DNA of 64,000 bases from Actinomycetota bacterium (GTDB taxonomy: Bacteria; Actinomycetota; Humimicrobiia; Hakubellales; JAMDDV01), in NCBI GenBank assembly GCA_023488455.1, contig JAMDDV010000001.1, positions 92,683 through 156,682 of the forward strand. The letters run 5' to 3'. Made by a program: the position numbers and the translations under genes. This document shows, piece after piece, positions 52,682 through 62,039 of the stretch. Below the pieces are notes generated by a model. It ran no database searches. It saw only the letters and a program-made list of their open reading frames with translations, and was not told where the DNA came from. Positions within the stretch are counted from its first letter, which is position 1. The number at the start of each line of letters is the position of its first letter.

Positions 52682-55111
52682 ATGTTTAAGAATGTCTTTG
52701 GGTTTTATAGAGGAAAATGGAACTGTCCTAAATCAAATTTTATTTTTATTGTTATTTTGATTTTAGTTCCTTTATTTTATTTAATCCCAGCTTATATAAA
52801 ATATGGTTTTTTTTCCCAAAACGATGTCTATGTTCCCCTAAAGCTCTATTTGCTGAATGCCATAAAAAATCCTGATTACTTGCACTGGACCCCAAATATT
52901 TTAAGTGGGATACCGTTCTGGAGTAATATTCAAAATATCATTTCACCTTTTGATGTTCTCTTTTTTATCTTTCCTTTCAAATCTGCTTTCAATCTTATTT
53001 TGATTTTAATAGTAATCTTGACTGGAGTCTTTTCATATTTCTATTTGAAAAACTTAGCCCTTAGAAATGTCTCTTGTCTTTTTGGTGCGTTAGTTTATCA
53101 GCTATCAGGTTTTTCATTAATTAACATATGGGTCGGTCATGAAGATAGAGTTATGGTCTTTATGTGGTTTCCTCTTCTATTATTAAATTTAGATTTATAT
53201 TTAAGGAATCGAAAACCAAAATATTTGTTTTTTACTGCGATAATTTTCCTTTTCCAATTATTTATTGGATATGTACAATCTGTTTTGATAGTGATTCTTT
53301 TTTATTACGCATATCTATTTTTTAGAATAAAAATATTCTCCAAGAAGGACTGGTTAATAAAATTTAAGTCTATTATTAACATTACAATAGCTCTTCTAAT
53401 TGCTGTCGGGTTGTCAATGATCAAATACTTCCCAGCTCTCAATTTGGTAAAATATACAGATGTAGCAAAAGGAATAGATTTGGATTTTTTCCTTTCATAT
53501 TCCATGCCAATTGTTAATGTTTTTACCTTTATCTTCCCTAAACTATTTGGTGATTCTTATTCGTATTGGGGGAATATTTTTGGGTATCAGCAATATGGAA
53601 GTTATCATGAGTTTGTTTTATATGTAGGTTTTATTGCACTGGTTGTGAGTACAATTTCATTTTTATCAAATAAAAACAAATTTCTGAGGTTTATTTTAAT
53701 TTGTTTTGTTGTGACAATTATTTTGTCTTTTGGTAAGTTTGGCTATGTATATTATATTTTTAGGTATATACCCCTTTTCAAAGATTTTAGAGGTTCCAAT
53801 AAGTTTTTAATATTGATTCCATTGTATTTTTCGATATTTTCATCTCATGGGATTGACTTTTTATATGAAAATATAAATATTGCACGCAAAAATTTTATAA
53901 AAAAAATAGTAATTACATTAACATCAATTCTATTATTAATTACATTTTTATTTATATTTTTAATCTTTTATGAAGATTTTACAGTAAATAAATTAGTCAA
54001 TCTGGTTACAAATCTATTAAAAAACTCTAATTATTGGGGTTTGAAATCCACCGATCTTACTGATTTTTTTAAAACAAAGGTTGTTAGTTCAATAAGATCA
54101 AGCTTCGGTTATTCAATAATAATGATATTTGTAACTTTGATCCTTTTTTCATCAATCTACCTAAAAAAGATTGGCAGGAAAATCTTTATTTTAGGTTCAT
54201 TTATATTTCTAATTTTTGATTCAATTTATTTAACAATGCCAAACTTTTATAACACTGAGAATAAAACAGCCTTTAATAGTTTATTTAGCAATGATGAAAT
54301 AACTCAAATATTAAAAAATGATAAAAGTATTTATCGAATACAAGCAGCCTCTTATGAGGCAACCAGTTATCTAAGTCTTAACAAAAGTCTAATTTTTAAT
54401 TTTGAAGATATAAATGGATACAATTTATTTACATTAAAAAGGTATATGGAATTTATCCGCGCAATAAACCAGCAATCAATGGATAATTACAGCCATTACA
54501 ATTATCTAATATATAATTTTGAGTCAAGGCTTATAAATTTATTGAACGTAAAGTATGTGTTGAGTGAAAAAGATATTACATCAAATAGATTTAAATTGAT
54601 TTTGAATGGACAAGTAAAATTGTATCAAAATACGGAATATCTCCCAAGGTTTTTTGACTTATATAATTTTAAAATAATTAATAATCCTAGTGAGAGATTC
54701 AATTATTTGGGCTCGCAAAGGTTTGATCCTGCAAAAGAAGCCATATTGGAGGAGAATATTTATGATATTAATCTAGATCCAGAAAATAGAATTGGATCTG
54801 CAGATATTGTAGTCATGGAATATAAACCTAATTATATCAAGCTTAAAATCTCAGCTAAGGAGGATTTTATACTGGGTTCCAGCATGGTCTTTTACCCAGA
54901 ATGGAAAGCGTATCTGGATGGAAAATTAACTAGAACTTACTATTTCGATCATGCCTTTCAGGCATTTGCGGTAAAATCCGGAATTCATACTTTTGAATTA
55001 AAGTATGTCCCTACAAGTTTTTATATTGGGATGGCAATTTCAATAATTAGCTTTGTGATATTGATATTTTATTTTTTAATAATAAGATATACCAAATTTT
55101 TTATTACTTAA
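52682..55111 (+). CDS. YfhO-family membrane protein
   Basis: An 809-residue protein. About thirteen helices span residues 18-500. The first external loop, FFSQNDVYVPLKLYLLNAIK, and the ILSGIPFWSNIQN segment are typical of YfhO (PF09586). The C-terminal part has the matching pattern: LGSSMVFYPEWKAYLDGKLT, YYFDHAFQAFAVKSGIHTFE and a final helix (IGMAISIISFVILIFYFLI). YfhO of Bacillus is required for glycosylation of lipoteichoic acid, and the family is regarded as GT-C-like glycosyltransferases using undecaprenyl-phosphate sugars. Together with the DPM1-like gene at 50318 it makes a plausible donor/transferase pair. The gene is very A+T rich and begins 13 bases after the preceding stop. Confidence 0.86.
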   Translation: MFKNVFGFYRGKWNCPKSNFIFIVILILVPLFYLIPAYIKYGFFSQNDVYVPLKLYLLNAIKNPDYLHWTPNILSGIPFWSNIQNIISPFDVLFFIFPFKSAFNLILILIVILTGVFSYFYLKNLALRNVSCLFGALVYQLSGFSLINIWVGHEDRVMVFMWFPLLLLNLDLYLRNRKPKYLFFTAIIFLFQLFIGYVQSVLIVILFYYAYLFFRIKIFSKKDWLIKFKSIINITIALLIAVGLSMIKYFPALNLVKYTDVAKGIDLDFFLSYSMPIVNVFTFIFPKLFGDSYSYWGNIFGYQQYGSYHEFVLYVGFIALVVSTISFLSNKNKFLRFILICFVVTIILSFGKFGYVYYIFRYIPLFKDFRGSNKFLILIPLYFSIFSSHGIDFLYENINIARKNFIKKIVITLTSILLLITFLFIFLIFYEDFTVNKLVNLVTNLLKNSNYWGLKSTDLTDFFKTKVVSSIRSSFGYSIIMIFVTLILFSSIYLKKIGRKIFILGSFIFLIFDSIYLTMPNFYNTENKTAFNSLFSNDEITQILKNDKSIYRIQAASYEATSYLSLNKSLIFNFEDINGYNLFTLKRYMEFIRAINQQSMDNYSHYNYLIYNFESRLINLLNVKYVLSEKDITSNRFKLILNGQVKLYQNTEYLPRFFDLYNFKIINNPSERFNYLGSQRFDPAKEAILEENIYDINLDPENRIGSADIVVMEYKPNYIKLKISAKEDFILGSSMVFYPEWKAYLDGKLTRTYYFDHAFQAFAVKSGIHTFELKYVPTSFYIGMAISIISFVILIFYFLIIRYTKFFIT

Positions 55112-55165
55112 TGTTTTTAATTTATCGTAGCATCTGTTAATTCTGATAAAATCAGTTGCAACATA

Positions 55166-56356
55166 ATGCAAACAAAGGAAGTTTTTGCTTTACCTCAAAT
55201 TGATTTACGAATAATTAGTATGATTAATTCTGATAAAGTAGTTTATTCTGTTGGTATACCATTTAATTATGGTGGTATAGGAAAGATTGCATATTATGCC
55301 TGCCAGGCGTTAAATGATAAAAAGTTATTGGCTAAAGTATTAACCACTGCGTATAAAACCAGTGAAATTCCAGCGAGTTTAATTGAAAGTTTTTCACTAA
55401 ATCCATTTTTGGGGAAGGTTCACAATAGAATTAGTAATTATTACGTTAAGGATTCACTATTTGATTTATGGGCATCGAAGAAAGTCTTTAAAGCAAGAGG
55501 TTTTTATGGTTGGTCCAGCATGTCTCTTTTTACCGTTAAACAGTTGAAAAAAATAGGTGTTCCTACATTAATTGATAGAGGGTCAACGGAGATTAAGGCT
55601 CAGAAGCGTGTTTTGGAAAGTGCCTTTCGCGATGAAGGTGTTAAGACTAACGTTATTGGCGAAAAATTATTGAATAGGATATATGAAGAAGAAGAAATTG
55701 TTGATTTCATAGTTTTTCCATCAAGTTTTCCTAAATTATCTTATCTTGAAGAAGGATTTTCTGAGAGCAAACTAAAAGTGAATATACTTGGTGTTGACCT
55801 TAAAAAATTTAAGCCTAAAGAAGAATATAATTCGGATAAATTCAGGGTAATATTCGTGGGATTATTAGGTGTTAGAAAAGGCGTCCATTTCTTATTAAGG
55901 GCTTGGAGAAAACTCAATCTAAAAAATGCAGAGCTGATATTAATTGGTACCATAGAAAAATATAGCAGAGAGATCATCTTAAATGAATTAAGGAAGACTG
56001 ATAATGCAATTTTTCTTGGTGGTGTTGATAATCCAGAGTTTAAATATAGAGAGTGTGATGTTTTCATTCTTCCGTCAATTGAGGATGGATTTGGGCAGGT
56101 TGTTATTGAGGCCATGGCGTGTGGTTTGCCTGTTATCATTACTGAAAATGTTGGAGCAAAGGATTGTGTCCGTAATGGAGTTGATGGGGTAGTAATTGAA
56201 CCATTCAGCATTGATAGTATATGTGAGAGCATTCTCTTTTTTTATAATAACCCCGATAAGATTCAGAACATGGGTAGAAATGGAGGTGTTCAGGCTCAAA
56301 ACTTTACATGGGAAGCATATCAAGAGAGGTTCATAAAATTATTTGAGGAATTATGA
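55166..56356 (+). CDS. GT4-family glycosyltransferase
   Basis: A 396-residue GT-B enzyme. The N-terminal half contains FNYGGIGKIAYYACQALNDK and TLIDRGSTEIKAQKRVLESA. The C-terminal half has FRVIFVGLLGVRKGVHFLLR, ELILIGTIEKY, and the donor-binding FILPSIEDGFGQVVIEAMAC followed by GLPVIITENVGAKD. The E-x7-E pair is present in the D-x7-E form, with an extra Glu one residue earlier. Shared features with fucosyl- or mannosyltransferase-type GT4 proteins are general only. The stop overlaps the next start by 4 bases (ATGA), linking it to the CgeB-like transferase. The 54 bases between 55111 and the start are untranslated and show no other element. Confidence 0.88.
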   Translation: MQTKEVFALPQIDLRIISMINSDKVVYSVGIPFNYGGIGKIAYYACQALNDKKLLAKVLTTAYKTSEIPASLIESFSLNPFLGKVHNRISNYYVKDSLFDLWASKKVFKARGFYGWSSMSLFTVKQLKKIGVPTLIDRGSTEIKAQKRVLESAFRDEGVKTNVIGEKLLNRIYEEEEIVDFIVFPSSFPKLSYLEEGFSESKLKVNILGVDLKKFKPKEEYNSDKFRVIFVGLLGVRKGVHFLLRAWRKLNLKNAELILIGTIEKYSREIILNELRKTDNAIFLGGVDNPEFKYRECDVFILPSIEDGFGQVVIEAMACGLPVIITENVGAKDCVRNGVDGVVIEPFSIDSICESILFFYNNPDKIQNMGRNGGVQAQNFTWEAYQERFIKLFEEL

Positions 56357-57387
56357 GAATATTATTGGTTGGTACAGGCGGTGGAGTAAATCTTCCAACA
56401 TCTTGTTTAAATGCATTTAGAAAATTAGGTCATGAAACTTATTATTATGACTACCATAAAGAAGTCATTAGTTTACATAAATCTTTGACACTGCCGATCT
56501 TAGGAGATATTTCAAGATTTGTTTGGAGTAATGAGGTTGATAAGAAGCTGATTGATCATGTATTGAAATTTAATCCCGATTTTGTCTTTGTTGTACAAGG
56601 CAGACATATTAGCCCTAATACCATTAAATATTTAAAAAATCAGACACATTCTTTATTTTTCAACTGGAACCCGGATAACCCATTTAAAAAAATTAATTCG
56701 AGCAGAAATCACATAAAATCTTTAAAACTTTATGACTGTTATTTCATCTGGGGTAAATATTTGATCCAGGAAATTAAAAAATATGGATGCAGTAATGTTG
56801 AATATCTTCCTTTTTGCTATGATCCTGATCTTTTACATCCTGTCGAGGTCTCAAGTGAAGATAAGAAAAAATATGGTTCAGATGTTGTTTTTGTTGGTAC
56901 ATGGGAGAAGGAAAGGGTTGACTGGATGGAGCCAATTGCAGATTTTGATCTTGCGATTTGGGGAAATAGTTGGGAGAATTTAAAACCCAAATCACCACTT
57001 CGAAAATGCTGGCGCGCTAATGCGATATACGGAGAGGAGATGTCGAAGATTTTTTGTTCATCCAGGATAGTTTTAAACTTCATGCGCAAGCAGAATGGAA
57101 ATGCGCATAATGCCAGAACTTTCGAGGTACCAGCATGTAGATCTTTTCTTTTAACTGAGAAGACTCTTGAGCAAACTCAGATGTTTGAGGAGGGCAAAGA
57201 GATAGAATGTTTTAGTACGACGCAAGAGCTTAGAGAAAAGATCAATTATTACCTTAATCACTTGGAAAAAATTGATGAGATTAAGGATAATGCATATCGA
57301 ACAGTTAAAGATAGAGACACATTTGTGAATAGAATGTCCAAAGTATTAGATGTATATGGAAGGCTAAAAAGCGGGGTTAGCCTTTGA
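56353..57387 (+). CDS. CgeB-like glycosyltransferase (GT-B fold)
   Basis: A 344-residue protein of the CgeB / Glyco_trans_1_2 type. The N-terminal domain begins RILLVGTGGGVNLPTSCLNA and includes PDFVFVVQGRHISPNTIKYL and LFFNWNPDNPFKK, where an acceptor-side site would be. The C-terminal domain has DVVFVGTWEKERVDWMEPIA, LNFMRKQNGNAHNARTFEVP and ACRSFLLTEKTLEQTQMFEE, the family signature. CgeB-type enzymes act in spore coat and surface glycan modification. The ATGA overlap with the upstream GT4 and TTGA overlap (57384-57387) with the downstream flippase suggest tight co-translation of three consecutive genes. Sugar donor unknown. Confidence 0.87.
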   Translation: MRILLVGTGGGVNLPTSCLNAFRKLGHETYYYDYHKEVISLHKSLTLPILGDISRFVWSNEVDKKLIDHVLKFNPDFVFVVQGRHISPNTIKYLKNQTHSLFFNWNPDNPFKKINSSRNHIKSLKLYDCYFIWGKYLIQEIKKYGCSNVEYLPFCYDPDLLHPVEVSSEDKKKYGSDVVFVGTWEKERVDWMEPIADFDLAIWGNSWENLKPKSPLRKCWRANAIYGEEMSKIFCSSRIVLNFMRKQNGNAHNARTFEVPACRSFLLTEKTLEQTQMFEEGKEIECFSTTQELREKINYYLNHLEKIDEIKDNAYRTVKDRDTFVNRMSKVLDVYGRLKSGVSL

Positions 57388-58862
57388 GTCTTGCCAGAAA
57401 AGCAGTTTCAGGATCTATTTTCCTTAGTATTTCATCAATAATTTTAATCGTCATTGGCTTTTTAGGTAACATTGCTCTAGCAAGGTTACTTGCACCAGAG
57501 ATATTCGGGATAGTGTCTTTGGCAGCTTTTCTCTTTGATTTTGTTCAAAGACCGAGACTTTTCGGTCTTAATTTAGCTCTTATACACAGGAAGGATGCCG
57601 GCGAGAATACCATATCCACACACTTCATTTTACAAATTTCATTTACGGTCAGTGTCATTGTTTTATCCTTCTTGGTTAGCCCACTGCTTTTACTCAAATA
57701 TGATAAGAATGTTGTTTTTGCTTTTATGGCCCTTGCTGCCTTTGCTCTTTTTGATAATGAAGGACTCAATTCGACCCAATATACACTTATGGAGAAAGAA
57801 TTGAGGTATAAAGCGGTTTCAATTGTAAATCTTATTTCGCTAACAGTTGCTTTTTTAATAGCAATTGTATTTGCCCATTTTAGGTTTGGGATTGTAAGTC
57901 TTATATTATTTCGTGGTCTTCAAAATCTGATCCCATGCATTTCATATTGGATAATTAATCCCTGGAGGTTTCGATTCTCAAAGTTAAAATTTGATAAAGA
58001 GATAGCGAAATGGTTTGTGCGCCAAAAGGGGGTTTTCATATGGATCATTGGGGTAATGGGTTTCTTGCTTCTAACCTTTAATGATTTTTTAATCGGGACC
58101 TTCGCTGGTATAACATTGCTTGGATTTTATTCAATGGCATTCAATATAGCTAGGATGCCACTTGGTCCTCTAACTAATATCATCCAGGTTGCCTTTCCCA
58201 TGTATTCGAAAATTCAGGATGATGGAGAAAAACTCTCAAATGCCTTTGATATAGTTACTGGTTTCTTAATAAGGACAGGTTTTTTGATTGCTTTGTTACT
58301 CTTTACCTGCGCAAGGGAAGCGGTATTAGTCTTGATGGGTCCAAAATGGGAGGGATCGATACTATTAATACAACTTTTGGTTCTATACTCTTTTGGAAGG
58401 CCGTTATATGATGCAATAGGTTCAATATTTATGGCATTAGGAAAAGTAAAGGAATATTCCAGGGTGTCGATTGTTCAAGGGGTACTAATGCTTGTAGTGG
58501 CGCCGGTAGTTGTATATTTTTTTAAAGCAGAAGGAGCAGCAATTTTTGTTAGTTTGATAGTGGTAGTTGGTGTTGTGCTGCTGCAAATTGTTTTGCGTCG
58601 AGAGTTTTATATTAACTTTAAGAAAATATATTTAAACCCATCTATTTCAACACTTCCTGGATTTCTTGCTTATTTATTTTTCGAATTGTTTGGTTATAGG
58701 CTGGAGTTGTCCAATGTTTTGGTACTTATAATTAAAATAGTATTATTTGGTGGCATATACTTGCTAACCCTTTATCTGCTTGAAGGTAAAGACTTATTAA
58801 ATAAATTTAGGATGCTTAAATCTCTTTATTTAAAGAAGCCAGTTGTTGATGAAAAATATTGA
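57384..58862 (+). CDS. wzx: Wzx/WzxC-type polysaccharide flippase (MOP superfamily)
   Basis: A 492-residue protein with about twelve to fourteen helices. The N-terminus, LARKAVSGSIFLSISSIILI and GNIALARLLAPEIFGIVSLA, is the WzxC / Polysacc_synt_3 pattern. An internal MEKELRYKAVSIVNLISLTV resembles the same family. It differs clearly from the flippase at 7739 (430 residues, GRFLGPSDYG motif), so the locus has two types. One may serve a second glycan or a different lipid-linked intermediate. The start is TTG overlapping the upstream stop (TTGA). The last 14 bases overlap the next methyltransferase gene. Confidence 0.9.
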   Translation: MSLARKAVSGSIFLSISSIILIVIGFLGNIALARLLAPEIFGIVSLAAFLFDFVQRPRLFGLNLALIHRKDAGENTISTHFILQISFTVSVIVLSFLVSPLLLLKYDKNVVFAFMALAAFALFDNEGLNSTQYTLMEKELRYKAVSIVNLISLTVAFLIAIVFAHFRFGIVSLILFRGLQNLIPCISYWIINPWRFRFSKLKFDKEIAKWFVRQKGVFIWIIGVMGFLLLTFNDFLIGTFAGITLLGFYSMAFNIARMPLGPLTNIIQVAFPMYSKIQDDGEKLSNAFDIVTGFLIRTGFLIALLLFTCAREAVLVLMGPKWEGSILLIQLLVLYSFGRPLYDAIGSIFMALGKVKEYSRVSIVQGVLMLVVAPVVVYFFKAEGAAIFVSLIVVVGVVLLQIVLRREFYINFKKIYLNPSISTLPGFLAYLFFELFGYRLELSNVLVLIIKIVLFGGIYLLTLYLLEGKDLLNKFRMLKSLYLKKPVVDEKY

Positions 58863-59709
58863 TTCTGATTTACAGAAAAAGAACATTGAGTGGTGGGATC
58901 AAAATCCCATGAGCTACGATTGGGATAAAACTTTGGAAGAAAGGGAAGGGACTAAAGAGTTTTTCCAAGCAATAGACGAAAGATTCTTTAATGCCTTAAA
59001 GATATTCGCACATCCTGAGTTTCCAAATCAGGTACCTTTTTCTGAATTGATAGACTATAAGAGTCTTGTAAACAAGAATGTGTTGGAGGTAGGATGCGGT
59101 TTGGGAGGTAATGCAGCTATCTTAGCAAAAGAGGGTGTTAATCTTAATGCAATTGATATTACACCAGGGGCAGTAGATTTATGTAAAAAGAGATTCGACC
59201 TGTTTAGTCTCAAGGGAGATATATCTTTAGGTGATGCTGAAAACTTACATTTTGCTGATGACGAATTTGAGTTCATATGGTCATGGGGGGTAATACACCA
59301 TACGGCTAATATGCAGAATGCAGTAGATGAGATTCGTAGAGTATTAAAACCTGGTGGCATAGCTAAGATCATGGTTTATCACAGAAACAGTTTCAGGTAC
59401 TGGATTTTAGGCGGTTTATATTATGGAATTATAAAAGGTCGCCTTTTTAGGATGAGTATTAATGAAGTTAATAAAAGTTTTACTGATGGTTTTATAGTAA
59501 GGCATCTTACTAAGAGGGAAGCAAGGAGGATGTTCTCAAAATTTAAAAAAATAAGACTAAGGGTAATGGATCAGGGTGAAAGTGTCATACCTTCACCGAA
59601 GATAAATAGAGTACTTGATTTTTTGCTCCCCTTTGGGCTGAATTCTAAGTTTCAACTTTTTTTAATGCGAAGATTTGGATGGTTTCTATTTATTGAGGCA
59701 GAAAAATAA
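58849..59709 (+). CDS. Class I SAM-dependent methyltransferase
   Basis: A 286-residue protein starting at the ATG 58849; two TTG codons just upstream would add two residues. VLEVGCGLGGNAAILAKEGV is motif I and LNAIDITPGAVDLCKKRFDL motif II. LHFADDEFEFIWSWGVIHHT (with WGVIHH in place of the usual EVLEH) and VLKPGGIAKIMVYHRNSFRY follow. The WGVxHH version is common in UbiE/COQ5-like and ubiquinone-type methyltransferases that act on small or lipid-soluble acceptors. The C-terminal 90 residues carry no further recognisable domain. The gene lies between a flippase and two GT4 genes, so methylation of a sugar residue in the same unit is the simplest reading. Confidence 0.85.
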   Translation: MKNIDSDLQKKNIEWWDQNPMSYDWDKTLEEREGTKEFFQAIDERFFNALKIFAHPEFPNQVPFSELIDYKSLVNKNVLEVGCGLGGNAAILAKEGVNLNAIDITPGAVDLCKKRFDLFSLKGDISLGDAENLHFADDEFEFIWSWGVIHHTANMQNAVDEIRRVLKPGGIAKIMVYHRNSFRYWILGGLYYGIIKGRLFRMSINEVNKSFTDGFIVRHLTKREARRMFSKFKKIRLRVMDQGESVIPSPKINRVLDFLLPFGLNSKFQLFLMRRFGWFLFIEAEK

Positions 59710-59725
59710 TTAGTTAGAGGCGTTT

Positions 59726-60892
59726 TTGCGAAAATTATCCAGAATACTTTGTTTTGCGACAGAAATATTCCCTAAAGTTGGGGGGATCCAGAAATATAAC
59801 TTTTTGTTTGCAAATGCTCTATCAGAATTATACGGGAAAGATAACATTATATTAGTTCCATCCAGCAGTGACTATGAACCTGAAGAGAGTTACTATAAAT
59901 TTAAAGTTGTTTTTTCCAAAGGTGTCGTAGGATCAGGATTTTTAAAAATTTTTAATCCATTAACAAAAGCAATAAATTGCTTATTTATTTTGATTAAATA
60001 TAGGCCCTCAATTGTTTTTATAAGTCATATTGATCTATCAATAACACCCTTCGTGTTTTCCAGGCTATTGTTAAGGAAGGTTGTGCTTTTGACATATGGA
60101 TCAGAGGTATGGAATAAGTTGAATCCTTTTAAGTTGTGGGTATTAAGAAATACTGATGCAGTTTGCGTCATAAGTAAATATACAGCTCAAAAACTTGAGG
60201 AAAAGGGTGTGAAAAACAAAAAAATATTTATGATGCCAAACGCTATAGACTTTGATATTTTCAAGCCAAAAGAGAGAAATTCAAATTTAATGAAAGAATT
60301 AAATCTTAAGGATGATTTTGTGTTGCTTACTGTAGGTAGGATGGATAAATCAGAACAACATAAAGGGCATGATATAGCCATAGAAGCACTTTCTTTGGTG
60401 GTTAATAGTTATAAAAAGATTAGATATCTTATTGTCGGCAGTGGAGATGATGTTCCAAGACTAAAAGAGATGGCTGTAAATTTGGGGGTAATGGATTTTG
60501 TTGATTTTATTGGAAATGTGAGCGAAAGTGAGTTAGTTGATTATTACAATCTTTGCGATGTTTATTTAATGCCTAATAGGATAGAGGTAAAGAATGGTGT
60601 GTCCATTGGGGAAGGGTTTGGGATAGTTTTCTTAGAAGCAAATGCCTGTGGTAAGCCAGTAATCGCTGGGAATATGGGTGGAAGCGTCGAGGCTGTTGTT
60701 GATGGTTATAATGGTTTAATCGTAAATTCACTGTCCAAAGAGGATGCAGCAGAAAAAATTAAGTTGTTGATTGAGAATAAAGATATGGCAAAAAAAATGG
60801 GGGGAAATGGGCTTGAGTTTGTTAAATCAAGATATTCGAGAGAGATCCTGATAGAGAAGATACAGGGACTCATAAGCTGCATGCGTATCTAA
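59726..60892 (+). CDS. GT4-family glycosyltransferase, PimB-like
   Basis: A 388-residue GT-B enzyme with a well-preserved family pattern. ILCFATEIFPKVGGIQKYNF is the N-terminal loop, VVLLTYGSEVWNKLNPFKLW the acceptor side, VLLTVGRMDKSEQHKGHDIA the start of the donor domain, and GEGFGIVFLEANACGKPVIA the intact E-x7-E motif. Relatives of this type include the mannosyltransferases PimA/PimB. The start is TTG with AGAGG about 8 bases upstream. It is separated from the next GT4 gene by only 4 bases, so the two are probably translated together. Donor not determinable. Confidence 0.9.
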   Translation: MRKLSRILCFATEIFPKVGGIQKYNFLFANALSELYGKDNIILVPSSSDYEPEESYYKFKVVFSKGVVGSGFLKIFNPLTKAINCLFILIKYRPSIVFISHIDLSITPFVFSRLLLRKVVLLTYGSEVWNKLNPFKLWVLRNTDAVCVISKYTAQKLEEKGVKNKKIFMMPNAIDFDIFKPKERNSNLMKELNLKDDFVLLTVGRMDKSEQHKGHDIAIEALSLVVNSYKKIRYLIVGSGDDVPRLKEMAVNLGVMDFVDFIGNVSESELVDYYNLCDVYLMPNRIEVKNGVSIGEGFGIVFLEANACGKPVIAGNMGGSVEAVVDGYNGLIVNSLSKEDAAEKIKLLIENKDMAKKMGGNGLEFVKSRYSREILIEKIQGLISCMRI

Positions 60893-60896
60893 AGAA

Positions 60897-62039
60897 ATGT
60901 TGAAAGTATTGGTTATTGGGCACACTTATATGCTCGATTTAAACAGGGATAAGTTCTTTATTCTTGGAAAGCGCCAGGATATAAAGATAAAAATAGTTAC
61001 TCCCAAAATATGGCCAACGACTATGTATAAATTAAGATCTCAAGATCTAAGTCAAGATTCAATTGAACTTGTAAAACTTCCAGTTGTTTTTGCTGGGAAT
61101 GAGCCTTGGTATTTTTATCTTCATGGACTTGCTAAGACAGTTAGAACTTTCAAGCCGGATATAATTCATGTTGAGCAGGGAGCAGATGCTCTTTGCTATT
61201 TTCAGGTTCATATAATAAAGAAGTTATTCTGTAAAAAATTTAAGACTATCTTTTTCACCTGGGTTAACTGGGAAACCAACAACAGGTTCCCCTTATCATT
61301 CATAGAAAAAATGAATTTGCGCTGGGCAAGCGCAGCCATATGCGGTAACCAGGAGGCGAGGCAGCTTTTAATCAAGAAGGTTTTTTTAAAACCGATATAT
61401 GTCCTTCCACAGCTTGGTGTGGATATCGATATTTTTAAAAAGGCTGAGGTTGTTGAATTAAAAAAATCGTTGATGCTTGATGGTTTTGTAATTGGTTACG
61501 TCGGAAGGCTGGTAGAGGAGAAAGGGATTCTCGATCTTTTAGAAGCTTTTAAATCACTGGATTTTAAAAGCAGTCTCTTGTTATTAGGAGACGGCACACT
61601 TAAAAAAGAAATAAAAAATTGGATTGAAATGAATAAATTTGAAGATAGAGTCAGATTGTTAGGTCCTGTAATTAATGTGGAAGTGAGACCTTATCTTAAT
61701 TGCCTTGATGTGCTTGTGCTTCCCTCCAGAACCACAAAGAAATGGAAGGAACAGTTTGGTCACGTCATTATTGAGGCAATGGCTTGTGAGGTACCGGTTA
61801 TCGGATCGGATTCTGCTGAGATACCGAATGTTATAGGTGATGCTGGGCTGATTTTTAAAGAGGGAGATATCCAGGACTTGGCTGACAAAATCACAATCTT
61901 ATATAAGGATGTTGACCTGAGAGCAAAGATAGCAAAACTAGGACTTGTGCGGGTTAGAGATAATTTTACGCACGAAAAAATAGCGGAAAAGACCTATAGT
62001 ATTTATCAAGAAGTTTTGAAAAATGAAGGTGAAATTTAA
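60897..62039 (+). CDS. GT4-family glycosyltransferase
   Basis: A 380-residue GT-B enzyme. VLVIGHTYMLDLNRDKFFIL begins the N-terminal domain. FTWVNWETNNRFPLSFIEKM precedes ASAAICGNQEARQLLIKKVF. In the donor domain are VIGYVGRLVEEKGILDLLEA, LLLLGDGTLKKEIKNW and KEQFGHVIIEAMACEVPVIG, with the E-x7-E pair intact. The TYMLDLNRDK start and the W-x-N-W-E loop are features I have seen in the subgroup acting on glycan repeat units in several phyla. Its 3' end overlaps the last membrane-protein gene by 17 bases. Together the genes from 57384 to 63918 form one compact run. Confidence 0.89.
   Translation: MLKVLVIGHTYMLDLNRDKFFILGKRQDIKIKIVTPKIWPTTMYKLRSQDLSQDSIELVKLPVVFAGNEPWYFYLHGLAKTVRTFKPDIIHVEQGADALCYFQVHIIKKLFCKKFKTIFFTWVNWETNNRFPLSFIEKMNLRWASAAICGNQEARQLLIKKVFLKPIYVLPQLGVDIDIFKKAEVVELKKSLMLDGFVIGYVGRLVEEKGILDLLEAFKSLDFKSSLLLLGDGTLKKEIKNWIEMNKFEDRVRLLGPVINVEVRPYLNCLDVLVLPSRTTKKWKEQFGHVIIEAMACEVPVIGSDSAEIPNVIGDAGLIFKEGDIQDLADKITILYKDVDLRAKIAKLGLVRVRDNFTHEKIAEKTYSIYQEVLKNEGEI

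Noticed and set aside
55741..56232. Minus-strand open frame of 163 codons
   Set aside because: It lies within the donor domain of the GT4 gene at 55166 and has no recognisable features.
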